From: Physcomitrium patens
Taxonomy: Eukaryota > Streptophyta > Bryopsida > Funariales > Funariaceae
Direction of reading: 5' to 3'
DNA length: 64,000 nucleotides
Assembly (NCBI RefSeq): GCF_000002425.4
Contig: NC_037269.1
Span: 3,361,146 to 3,425,145, forward strand
Part shown: in pieces, positions 11,323 to 21,729 of the stretch
How positions within the stretch are numbered: the stretch's first letter is position 1
How the letters are laid out: each line of letters starts with the position of its first letter
The notes under the pieces: generated by a model
What the model saw: the letters and a program-made list of their open reading frames with translations, nothing else
Databases searched by the model: none
Told to the model about the DNA's origin: nothing
Translations under genes and position numbers: made by a program

Positions 11323-11517
11323 AGTAGCACTTAGAAAAGAGAAGATGTCTAATAACGCTCAAAACAAATAGAAGAGAGGAATTGATAACAAAGAAAATAC
11401 TAAGAACAATATCAGTTTAAAAGAGGGTGATCCGCAACTTCTAATGCGCTTATGTCTTCTCAAGAAAAAGGGGTAATCCACTCTTAATCAAGAAAAGACA
11501 AAGCTCTGATATTGTAA

Positions 11518-11534
11518 GTGTACTCTTGTCAATC
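11518..11534 (-). other. Primer site of Chr-A, self-priming type
   Basis: Two bases inside the 5' LTR the element strand reads TTGACAAGAGT (11532 down to 11522). The LTR holds its exact complement ACTCTTGTCAA (11711 down to 11701), starting about 31 bases after TATATATA, where transcription should begin. Tf1 and sushi-type elements prime reverse transcription from such a fold of their own 5' end. No tRNA 3' end that I know matches this site. Confidence 0.7.
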
Positions 11535-12064
11535 TGTCAAGGACAAGAACTCGATGAAAGCTAAAGAGTAAGTGAGACTTTTCTCAAAAAGAAATAGGAC
11601 AAAATAGAAATATGTATATTAAGAAAGAAACTGGAATGGCTATTGCCAAAATACAAGAAAACTAGAGACCCTTGAAACTAGACTAGAAGCAAGAAAGGAG
11701 TTGACAAGAGTGAAGAGGGCTTCACTCTTGCCTCTATATATACTATCTAACTAGAAGCCACGTGGCGATGTTCTATAAGACCTCCAATATATGTTGACTT
11801 TCTAGGCCACATGCCTTTGCTTGCAAGGCAAGTTTTCTATGGATGGACCACGTAGTTAGCTTGTTCTTTAAGCTTCCAACATGCGTGGCACATGGCTAAC
11901 TTGTTGACCAAGTTTCTAATCTAAAAGTCAACTATAGACTCCTATAAAGTCAAAGCAGCATCTATGAAGCTTCTAAGAAGCTTCTCTAGAAGATATTACA
12001 CAATTAACCTACTTTTACATACTTTTATCTATTCATATAGGTAATTATATGTATGTCCGTGACA
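11535..12064 (-). repeat. 5' LTR of Chr-A (530 bp)
   Basis: This is the partner of 5732-6261 and ends next to the CTTGC duplication at 12065-12069. The promoter part contains TATATATA (11742 down to 11735), with the predicted start near 11711. The start lies in the second arm of an 11 bp inverted repeat. Confidence 0.95.
11735..11742 (-). promoter_or_regulatory. TATA box in the Chr-A 5' LTR
   Basis: TATATATA on the element strand sits in GTATATATAGAG. It is conserved in nearly all Chr LTRs here, about 31 bases ahead of the ACTCTTGTCAA word that pairs with the primer site. Confidence 0.75.
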
Positions 12065-12350
12065 CTTGCATGCTGCAAAAGAAAGATCACCTTGTGTCAT
12101 TTATGCCACACTTGTTTCTACTGGTGGAAAGACTTCAAGTGGCATTTCAAGCCAATATGAAGATTTTTAAGATGTATTTGAGAAGAAGAATGCAGATACC
12201 CTTCTGAAACATCATTCCTATGACTCTCAGTTCACCTTGAAGAAGGAGCACAACCGTAATTTGGACCAATCTATAGTTTATCACAAAATGAGTTGGCTGA
12301 ACTTAAAGAGTATATTGAAGAAAATCTAGCCAAAAACTTCATACACTATT
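12065..12350 (+). pseudogene. Chr-B piece 2: linker to start of RT
   Basis: It resumes Chr-B after Chr-A at the duplicated CTTGC. The sense matches the segment after protease ([16 protein letters not shown]) and reaches the start of RT ([14 protein letters not shown]). It ends at the CTATT duplication (12346-12350) flanking R2. Confidence 0.8.
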
Positions 12351-13604
12351 GGAATAGAGAAAGTTTGTCTCAAGAAAGCGTTGGGCTTCTGGCTGCTACT
12401 AAATACTCAATTAAGTTTAAGATATAAAAAACCAAGTTTATATATATAATATATTCCCTTTTAGGGCAATTACATCAAAATATAAGCCCAAGTACCAAGA
12501 AAACACCTAAATGTATGATAAAGTATCTTAAAACCTTATATATCCTTATGAGAGATGTTTCTCAAACTTCAATAGCTCATATCTCACGATCGGACCATCC
12601 AAATAATCCTTAATTTTTCATGAAGTACTGATATACTTTCAAAAACTACTACAAAAATATTCAACTATAAATTCGTTATGGATCTTGAGATATCATCAAA
12701 ACCCCAATAGTAGCTTTTAACCCTAGCTTACATACACCCATGTGCTAATTTCTTCATATCTCACAAAATAAATACTTAAATACCATGAAACTTTGATTTA
12801 TAGCTTTTTAACTTAATAACTCACACTTTTAAAAATTTTGAGCCAAAAATTCATCTAGAAATTTAAGATATGGCTCTAACCATTACTATCAATAAAATGA
12901 CTCACTTATTGCCTTTGAAGTACATGTGCTATCTTCAATGTCCTATAACTCTTTCATTCAAACTTGAAATTTATCGAAAAGTATATGTAAAGTATAGCCA
13001 AAAAAGTGTCCTCTCTAATTCTAATCGCCGATCTTTTGTTGCTTTTTGTATGCATATGTTATGCTTTAAAGAGTGACAATAGATACAAATTTGACACCTT
13101 AACTTTGAACACCTTTATCGCCTTTACAAAAACTCAAAATCATACAAACTCTTTATTCAAATTATATCCAAAATTTTTGAACTTGTTGATCTTAGCCTCC
13201 AAAGCTCAAATGACTTTAAAAGAGAAACTCTAATTCCTAATAAGGCCTCGGGCAGCCTCCTTGAAGCCTATTGAGGATGGCCTTTGACCAATAGAAATGA
13301 AGTTTTCCATTCCTTACTTTCATCCAACCATGCCTTGCTTTCATCCCACCTAATAAGCCTTCTATTAGTCAATAATTTCTTCTTTAGGTTCTAATCTTAT
13401 TTCAAGGCTCCATACTAAACATTTAGATTCTATTATTTTTTTTTGAAATGCTATATGAAAAAAGATAAACTCAAAATAAAGTTTCTTAAATCCACTCTCT
13501 TTAAATTAATCTATTTAACTATTCTAATATATACTAAGAGTTGTCAATATATTATATGTTATAACTAATTTTTACATGTTATAAGCTTTTACAGTACAAA
13601 AATC
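12351..13604 (+). repeat. R2: 1254 bp R repeat with CTATT target duplication
   Basis: It is bounded by CTATT at 12346-12350 and 13605-13609. Taking out this block restores the RT reading of the host Chr-B (the HYSKS region). It starts GGAATAGAGAAAGTTTG, ends TTTTACAGTACAAAAATC, and aligns along its length with R1 and R3. No protein is encoded. The short duplication and lack of genes suit a solo LTR. Confidence 0.8.
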
Positions 13605-14442
13605 CTATTCTAAATCTCTAACAAGAGCTCCAATTTTATTTGTAAAGAAAAAAGATGGATCATTGCGGATGTGTGTTGATTATTAAGGACTAAACAAAAT
13701 CACCATTAAGAATAGGTACCCACTACCTTTGATATGTGGACTTTTTGATCAGTTGAATTAAAGTAAGATCTATATAAAAATAGATCTACGAGGAGCATAC
13801 AATCTAGTACGCATTAAAGAAAGAAATGATGGAAGACTGCTTTTCAAATAAGGTATAGACATTTTGAATACAACATCATGCCTTTTGGACTTATAAATGC
13901 ACCAACAGCATTCCAATATCTAATGAATGATGTCTTTTGGAAGTTTTTAGATGATTTTATTATCTGTTATCAAGATGACATCATAATCTATTCTAAGAAC
14001 ATAGAAAAATATGAACTTCATATTCGTTGTGTATTACAAAAACTAAGAGATGCGAGACTCTATGCTAAGATATAAAAATATGTTTCATACTACTCAAGTT
14101 GACTTTTTAGGATGCATCATTTCAAATGATGGACTTATGATGGATCTTATGAAAATTCAAGCTATTATGGATTGGAAGATTCTAAAAACGGTAAAATATA
14201 TCTAATACTTTTTAGAATTTGCTAACTACTATTGGATCTTTATCAAAGACTTCTTTCAAGTTGTAGCTCTACTTACATGTTTAACTTATAAAGACAAACT
14301 TCAATGGAATCAAGAAACAAAAGTAACATTTGAAGCTTTAAAGAAAACCTTTGTTTTTGCACCAATCTTGTATCGCGTTGATTTTTTTAAGCTATTTTTT
14401 ATGAAAATAAATGCATCAGACTTTGCTTTGGATGTAGTATTG
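13605..14442 (+). pseudogene. Chr-B piece 3: RT and start of RNase H
   Basis: The sense of [19 protein letters not shown] leads to [12 protein letters not shown] and the MPFGLINAPTAFQ block (about 13878-13920). It continues to a YQDD-type active-site box and the thumb, then to the beginning of RNase H (about 14340-14440). It ends at the TATTG duplication (14438-14442) made by Chr-D. Confidence 0.85.
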
Positions 14443-15004
14443 TGTCAAGGACAAGAATTCGATGAAAAAAAAATCCAGACAAGTGAGCCTTCACTCAAAG
14501 AGAAGGTAACAAAATATAAATAAATAAGTATGTATATTGAAAGAGAAATTAGAATGGCTATTGCCAAAAGACAAGAAAATTAAAGACCCTTGGAACTAGA
14601 TTAGAAGCAAGAAAGGAATTGACAAGAGTGAAGAAGGCTTCACTCTTGTCTCTATATATACTATCTAACTAGGGGCTACATGGCGACGTTCTATAGGACC
14701 TCCAATATGTGTTGACTTTGTAGGATACATGCCTTGACTTACAAGGCAAGTTTTTCTACGTGTGGGCTACATAGTTAGCTTGATCTTCAAACTAACAACA
14801 TGTGTGGCACATGGCCAACTTATTGACCACGTTTCTGATCCAAAAAATCAATTAAAGTCACCTATGAAGTCAAAGCAGCATCTACGAAGGTTCTAGAAAG
14901 CTTTCATATTAAATACTATAGAATTAACTTACTTTTACCTACTTTTACTTACTTCTACGTATTTGTATATGTAATTACTAGCTTACATGAATATGTCCGT
15001 GAAA
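14443..15004 (-). repeat. 3' LTR of Chr-D (562 bp)
   Basis: It has the same ends as the Chr-A LTR, except that the outermost base pair at 15003 is altered. It carries the TATA box and the 11 bp inverted repeat. The sequence is much closer to the Chr-C and Chr-E LTRs than to those of Chr-A. Confidence 0.92.
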
Positions 15005-15045
15005 TTACACTCCCTTCTAGGAACGAGTTCCACCAGAAGCAGTCA

Positions 15046-15468
15046 TCATATATTGAGGAAATCTATAATGCTACGAATTGTATTCGCTACATACTCTGAT
15101 CTTTGTTCTCTTCGAAGATGATTGATAGGGCCTCTCAACCATCGGTAGTGTCCCATACCAGGGCGGGAAGACCACCCAGTTATTTGATCATTGTTGAAGC
15201 CTTCATAACTTCCTTCGAATAGAACATTTAGAACACCATCAGGAATTGTTCCTACTTCTAGCAAAATCACCAAACATTGGGAGTCCCTTCCCAAATCGTG
15301 ATACCAAACGCGTTGTATCTCGCCATCTATTCGAGGAAGAACATGTTGTTCTTGAAAATCTTCATTTCGATTGCGTACTCTTGAAGGTTGTGACAATCGT
15401 AATATCTCGTCCGACAGGTCAACAAATGAAGGCTCCTAAGTCGAATCCACTAGTTGTTGGTTTTCCAT
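15046..15468 (-). pseudogene. ORF3 relic of Chr-D
   Basis: It aligns over the whole 140-codon length with the intact ORF3 of Chr-A and Chr-C and sits in the same place, between chromodomain and polypurine tract. Most of it (about 116 codons) is still open, including GEIQRVWYHDLGRDSQC and SSRPGMGHYRWLRGP. It shares many silent states with Chr-C. Confidence 0.8.
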
Positions 15469-15589
15469 CTCCTGAACGTCACAACTACAAAGAAGCTACA
15501 AACAAGGATTGAAAGTAGAATATTATCTTGCCTAGATGTTGTTTCTTTTATAAAAAAGATTTTCATCTTGATTTTGATAGATGTTGTCG

Positions 15590-18500
15590 ATGAAAATCCT
15601 CAACCGCCTTTGCTGTATTTGCAAGATTCTTTATTGGCTCTCATGTGCATTCACTAATACCATATCCGTGCGAATGGATAAGATATTCCAATTTATTTTG
15701 GCGCCACCTTGAATCTAAGACTTCTTCTACTTCAAACTCTTCATTATTGTCCACTTTTATAGGAGGAGGTGGAGCTTGTCATCTTCTTGGTATGTCCACT
15801 ATCTTATATGGTTCAAGAAGAGACACATGGAATACTGGATGGATTTTCATTGACTCCGGTAGATGTAAACAATATGCAACTGGATTGATTTGTGTAGAAA
15901 TAGAAAATGGTCTCAGCCTTTGATAGTCCAATTTATCACAAGGACAAGTGGTCTTGATATTGTGACGAAGTAGCCATACCTTATCACCCAAGAAGAATGG
16001 TGGTTGTTCCTTTCGATAGACATCCGCATTGACCTTTTGTTGTTCTTGAGCCTCTTTTAACTACGCCTTCATTGTTGCATGTAGCTCTGATAAATGAATT
16101 GCCAAATCTTTCATAGCAAGATTATAAACTTTTGAAAAGTCAAAAATATCAAGTCGTAGATGATAACCAAAATTAGCAAAGAAAGGTGTTTGTTTTATTT
16201 TGTAGAAGAATGTATCATATTATTGTAAGCAAACTCTGCCAATGGCAAAAGAGTTGTCCAATCATCTTGTTGATAATTAATGGTATATCTTAAATATTGC
16301 TCCAAAACTTGATTAACATGCTCCATTTGTCCATTAGTTTGAGGATGGAATGTCGAAGATAGTTTTAGAATCTTGAAAAGATTTTGCCAAAATCTTGATA
16401 CAAATTGAGTTCTCCTATTTGATATAATATCCTTGCATAATCCATGATAGCGATAGATATTGTCAAGAAAGAGCTTGGCTGTTTCTTCACCTGTGATAGA
16501 TTTTATACATGGTATAAAATATGCCATCTTGGTAAAATGATCTATTATCACAAATATAGAATCATAAGAACCTTAGATTGGAAGATCAGTGATGAAGTCC
16601 ATAGAAACATAAGACCATAGTTGTTCTGGAATGTATAATGGCTGAAGAAGTCCAAAAGGTCGATTACGAGGAGTTTTTGATTTTGAGCAAACATCACATG
16701 ATTGTACAAAATCTTTGATTACCTTTCACATTTGAAGCCACCAAAAATTCCTAGATATTAGCTCCAAAGTCTTATTGTATCCAAAATGTCCTGTTGTTGG
16801 GAAGTCATGACAAGCTTGAAGAATATATAAATGTGCTTCTCCTTTAGGAATATATAGGCATCCTTTGAAATAGAGTAGGTTGTTCTTGAACTCGAATTTA
16901 GAGAGATCATGAGATTTAGAAGAATTATTCTTGATATCATGAACAAGAGGTTCTGAAGTCATACTTAACTGGACTTGTTTAAGAAAATTTAAATCAACAG
17001 TCAATGTTGATTTTATTGCTAGAAGATGAAGTTGCTCCAACTTCAAGAGAACCATTCTTTGTTGCTCAAAAGTTGCATCTCCTTCTTTTGGTGCAAGATA
17101 AGAATGTCTAGATAAGGCATCAAACAAATCTTGTTGTTTTCCTGGCTGATAAGTAATGATGAACTCGAATCTTGATGAAGACATGCTCCAACAAACTTGA
17201 CGACGATTTAATACGCATGCTGATATAAAATATTCAAGGTTCTTGTGATTCCTATATATGGTGACTAGACTAGAAGCACCTTCTAAATAATGATGCCATT
17301 CTTGAAAAGAATCCACAATTGCAAGAAGTTCTTTGTCTTGGATCTCATAATTGATTTTTGCTACTGAGAATTTTCTTGAATGAAAGACTACTGAATGAAG
17401 TTTGTCATCTATTCCCATTTGTGATAAAACCACACCCAGAGCAAAGTCTGATGCATTTGTTTCCATAAAGAATGCTTTGAAAAAATCAATACGATACAAG
17501 ATTAGTGAGAAACAAACGCTATCTTCAAAGATTCAAAAGCAACTTCCGCTTCTTGATTCCATTGGAGTTTTTCTTTGCAAGTCAAACGTGTAAGTGGAGC
17601 TGCAACTCTAGAGAAGTCTTTGATGAAGATCCGATAGTAGTTGGCAAATCTCAAAAAACATTGGACATCTCTTACCGTTTTTGGGATCTTCCAATCTATA
17701 ATAGTTTGAACTTTCTTAGGATCCATCATAAGTCCATCATTTGAAATGATGTAACCTAAGAAATCGACTTGAATAGTGTAGAATACACACTTTTCTATCT
17801 TGGAATAGAGTCCCGCATCTCTTAATTTTTGTAACACACGACGAACATGAAGTTCATATTCTTCTAGATTCTTAGAATAGATTAAGATGTCGTCTAGATA
17901 ACAGACCACAAAATCATCCAAAAACTCTCAAAAAATATCATTCATTAGATGTTGAAAAGCTGCTGGTAGATTTGTAAGTCCAAAAGGTATGACATTGTAT
18001 TCAAAATGTCCATATCTAATTTGAAATGCAGTCTTCCATTCATCTCTTTTTTTGATGCATACTAGATTGTATGCTCCCCGAAGATCTATTTTTGTATAGA
18101 TCTTAGCTTGATTCAGCTGATCAAGAAGTCCAGATATTAAAGGTAGTAGATACCTATTCTTAATGGTAATCTTATTAAGTCCTCGATAATCAACACACAT
18201 CCGCAATGATCCATCTTTTTTCTTCACAAATAGAATTGGAGCTCCTACCGGAGATTTAGAATGGCGTATGAAATTCTTGGCTAGATTTTCTTCAATATAT
18301 TCCTTGAGTTCAGTCAACTCATTTTGTGATAAACTATAGATTGGTCCGAATGGGGGTTGTGCTCTTTCTTGAAGGTCAATTGAGCAATCATAGGGATGAT
18401 GTTCCGAGAGTGTAGTCGCATTCTTTTTTTCAAATACATCTTGAAATTCTTGATATTGGCTTGAGATGCTACTTGAAGTCTTTTCACCAGTAGGAACATG

Positions 18501-18970
18501 TGTGGCATAAATAATATATGGTGATTCTTTCATAACAACATGCAAGAAAGCTTTTGCACCTATAAATACGGATTTAATTGAACTACACTTATGACTCTCT
18601 ATTAGATTAACTACACTGTTAGTTATACTTTTAGAGAAAGTAAGAGTTTGGAAAATCCAATCTATTTGAAGGTTGTATTTTTTTAACCACAATAAACCTA
18701 AAATGATTAGATTAGAGGGAGATCTAATGATATTAATTACTACAAAACTATTATGACCACTGATTATTACTTCTATAGGAAGGGTTTCATGAGTAATATC
18801 CCTAGAAGATAATGGACGATCATCTATGACTTCTACATGAATAGGTTTAGTTTCCTTTACTAAATTTATGCTATGTCTTTTAGTAAATTCTTCATCTAAA
18901 AAATATGCTGAGGCTCCCGAATCTAACAAGGCAGAGACTTTGTAATATTTAGGTCCTAAAATAATATTTA
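15590..18970 (-). pseudogene. Chr-D pol region: protease to chromodomain
   Basis: In element order the recognisable parts are protease ([15 protein letters not shown]), RT ([29 protein letters not shown]) and RNase H (NASDFALGVVLSQ, YRNHKNLEYF). Then come the integrase zinc domain (HDFPTTGHFGYNK), core (STFHPQTNGQMEHVNQ) and a decayed chromodomain. The RT contains a 244 bp tract (17660-17903) identical to Chr-E, although the flanks differ by 10% or more. Confidence 0.88.
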
Positions 18971-19119
18971 ATGTAAAATAAGGAGTGGACTCTGAGGAGA
19001 GAATAGGACCTTTATTAGATGTTGTGCAAGGTTTCAGCTGCACGGTCCCTATTGTAGCTAGACAAACTTGTTTTTCGACATATTGTCTTCTTTCACAGCC
19101 ATACTCCTCATTTTGTGAT

Positions 19120-20060
19120 TACGTCATTTCTTTGGACAATGTTGAGGAATGTGCTTTGGTTCTCCACAATATAAACATAATCCTTCTTGACAACAAGGAG
19201 TCTTTTCTTGCTCAATAAGAGATTTGAAACGAACTGCATCAATTTGCATATCCTCTACTTTCGAATATATGTGTTGAAGAGGTGTTGGTCTTGCCATTGA
19301 ATTATAATAACATTGAGGTCGATTTGTACGGTTCTCAGATTGGAATTCAAAAAGGTGATTGTCGCACTTTATAGCAAAGTCAATTGCTTGACTCAATGTT
19401 TGAGGATCAGGTAAGTTGAGCATTAATTTTTTTTACTTCATATTGTAATCTATAGAGAAATTGGCTAATAAATGCAGCATCATCCCACTTGATATTAGTT
19501 GCAAGTTGTCAAAATTGTAAAGCATACAATATTACTGATCAATTGTCTTGTTATAAAATACGGATCTTATTGGTTGCAACACGAATTGCATCATGTTCTC
19601 CATACATGGATCAAAACTTCACTAGAAAAACCTCTAGATTATTGAATATTGGATCTTGTCGTTCAAGAAAAGATGAAAACCATGATAGTGCTAAACATGA
19701 AAGAAGTGTATCAATGAATCTAACTTGCGATCTTGGAGCTGGATAGCTTTGGGGTTGAAGTTCAATCAGAAGTTACACTTGATTGATAAATCCTCAAAAC
19801 TTAGATCAAGTACCATCAAACTTCTCGAATAGAGAAATTCTTGGTTCTCTAACACTGGAAGGATGTTCCACCATAGGAGAAAGGACATGATTTGGTGCAG
19901 ATGTTGAAGCAGCTCCAACCGTTTCTATATCTTCACTTCCTACTAATCTTGTTACTCCTTATGGTGGTAAATTGAGTTGATGCATCGCAAGCATTAACTC
20001 CCTCAATTGCTCTTGCATTTGTGCTATTGCATTCTTCATTTCAAGAAGTTCTGCGATGAT
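19120..20060 (-). pseudogene. Chr-D gag
   Basis: The gag sense starts near 20060 with the short coiled start and LPPXG region. It continues through the capsid (sense of LSGSALSWFSSF and LNLPDPQTLSQAIDFAIKCD) to a knuckle CLYCGEPKHIPQHC near 19130-19175. Antisense open frames here are shadows. Confidence 0.85.
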
Positions 20061-20269
20061 AACACTTAGAAAAGAGAAGATGTCTAATATCGCTCAAGAC
20101 AAATAGAAGAGAGGACTTGAGAACAAAGAAAATACTAAGGACGATATCAGTTTAGAAGAGGATAATCCGTAATTTCTAATATGCTTATATCTTATCAAGA
20201 AAAAGGGGTAAGCCACTCTTAATCAAGATTAGACAAAGCTCTGATATTTTAGGTGTACTCTTGTCAATC

Positions 20270-20820
20270 TGTCAAGGACAAGAACTCGATGAAAAAATAA
20301 TTCAGACAAGTGAGCCTTCACTCAAAGAAAGGTAAAAAAATATAAATAAATAAGTATGTATATTGAAAGAGAAACTAGAATGGCTATTACCAAAAGTCAA
20401 GAAAACTAGAGACCCTTGAAACTAGACTAGAAGCAAGAAAGGAATTGAGAAGAGTGAAGAAGGCTTCACTCTTGTCTCTATATATACTATCTAACTAGAG
20501 GCTATATGGCGACGTTCTATAGGACCTCCAATATATATTGACTTTGTAGGACACATGCCTTGACTTACAAGGCAAGTTTTTCTACGTGCGGGTCACATAT
20601 TTAGCTTGATCTTCAAGCTAACAACATGTGTGGCACATGACCAACTTGTTGACCACGTTTCTAATCCAAAAAGTAAATTAAAGACCTCTATGAATTCAAA
20701 TCAGCATCTATAAAGCTTCTAGGAAGCTTTCATATTAAATACTATAGAATTAACTTACTTTTATTTACTTCTACCTATTTGTATATGTAATTATTAGCTT
20801 ACATGAGTATGTCCGTGACA
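20270..20820 (-). repeat. 5' LTR of Chr-D (551 bp)
   Basis: This is the partner of 14443-15004. Next to it at 20257-20269 lies the primer-site word (element strand GATTGACAAGAGT), the same as in Chr-A. The TATTG duplication follows at 20821. Confidence 0.92.
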
Positions 20821-21362
20821 TATTGTTACAAATGAGAATAGATGATAAACTTCATCTTAAAGCTTTTCATTCTAGAAAATTTTCAGCAATCGAGATCAAC
20901 TACAAGATCCATGACAAAGAACTTCTTGTAATTGTGGATTCGTTTCAAGAATGGTGGCATTATCTAGAAGGTGCTCCAAGTCCTGTCATCGTATATACAG
21001 ATCACAAGAATCTTGAATATTTTATGTCAACACGTACTTTGAATCATTGCTAAGCCCGCTTGAGTATGTCTTTGTCAAGATTCGAATTCAAGATCACTTA
21101 TCGATCAAAAATTTAACAAGGTTTGTCAAATGTACTTTCTAGATGATCTTATCTTGCATCAAAGGAAAGAGTTGCTACTTTTGATCAGCAATAGATAATT
21201 CTCTTGAAGCTAGTACATCTTCATCTTTGAGCAATGAAATCAACACTAACTATTGATTCAACTTTCATTAAGCAAGTTTAGTCAAGTATGTCTTCTGATC
21301 TTCTTATTGTTGATATTAAGAGAAATCCTTCAAAGTCTCATGATACTTCTAAGTTTGAATTC
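20821..21362 (+). pseudogene. Chr-B piece 4: RNase H and pol spacer
   Basis: Chr-B resumes after Chr-D with the sense of [37 protein letters not shown] and [13 protein letters not shown]. It continues to the spacer ending in the sense of DTSKFEF. After 21362 the similarity changes to the Tat-3 extra ORF, so Chr-B ends at a recombination or insertion junction with no LTR. Confidence 0.8.
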
Positions 21363-21393
21363 ACCTATTTGCTTTGTTTCAATTGTGTGTGTG

Positions 21394-21729
21394 TGTCACG
21401 GCCATAATCATGTAAGCTAATAATTACATATAGAAATAGATAGAAGTAAGTAAAAGTAGATAAAAGTAAGTTAATTCTATAATATTTAATATAGAAGCTT
21501 CTTAGAAACTTCCTAGACGCTGCTTTGACTTCATAGGTGTCTTTAATTGACTTTTTGGATTAAAAACGTGGTCAACAAGTTGGCCATGTGCCACACATGT
21601 TGTTAGTTTGAAGATCAAGCTAACTATGTGGCCCACACGTAGAAAAACTTGCCTTGTAAGTCAAGGCATGTGTCCTACAAAGTCAACACATATTGGAGGT
21701 CCTATAGAACGTCGCCACGTAGCCCCTAG
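21394..21729 (+). repeat. Partial 5' LTR of Chr-C
   Basis: It begins TGTCACGGCCATAATC after the GTGTG duplication and matches the first 336 bases of the 3' LTR with about ten differences. Gag sequence follows directly. Confidence 0.9.

Larger units (their letters stand above)
5732..12064 (-). mobile_element. Chr-A: young full-length chromovirus with extra ORF3
   Basis: This minus-strand element of 6333 bp has two 530 bp LTRs and a perfect 5 bp target duplication CTTGC (5727-5731 and 12065-12069). Parts in element order are: 5' LTR 11535-12064, self-priming-type primer site 11518-11534, gag about 10400-11322, protease about 9900-10300, RT about 8900-9590, RNase H about 8380-8860, integrase about 7050-8090, chromodomain about 6825-7000, ORF3 6303-6725, polypurine tract 6265-6275 and 3' LTR 5732-6261. 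The LTRs differ at about four sites by eye, all transitions, so insertion was recent. It is nearly whole, with roughly three or four interruptions in gag-pol. It inserted into Chr-B, an old relative. Confidence 0.95.
14443..20820 (-). mobile_element. Chr-D: full-length but decayed chromovirus inserted in Chr-B
   Basis: This minus-strand element of 6378 bp has LTRs at 14443-15004 and 20270-20820 and a perfect duplication TATTG (14438-14442 and 20821-20825). Parts are: gag about 19120-20060, protease about 18650-18970, RT about 17550-18320, RNase H about 17100-17500, integrase about 16000-16860, chromodomain about 15590-15760 and ORF3 15046-15468. The LTRs differ at roughly 7% of positions by eye, so it is clearly older than Chr-A. 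It is broken, with more than ten interruptions. The PBS word beside 20270 is preserved. Confidence 0.93.
4877..21362 (+). mobile_element. Chr-B: old chromovirus copy split by Chr-A, R2 and Chr-D
   Basis: Four pieces lie in gene order on the plus strand: gag/protease at 4877-5731, protease/RT start at 12065-12355, RT/RNase H at 13605-14442, and RNase H/spacer at 20821-21362. The coding sense resumes across each gap. Chr-A inserted with the duplication CTTGC, R2 with CTATT, and Chr-D with TATTG. Neither LTR is present; the left end starts inside gag and the right end stops in the pol spacer. It is heavily broken and is the oldest Chr copy of this nest. It belongs to the same family as the elements that later landed in it. 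Confidence 0.88.

Noticed and set aside
11490-11512. Possible initiator tRNA-Met primer site (ATATCAGAGC on the element strand) in Chr-A
   Set aside because: It lies nearly 30 bases from the LTR, matches only about nine internal bases and not the CCA end, and is altered in Chr-E, while the self-priming word is next to the LTR.
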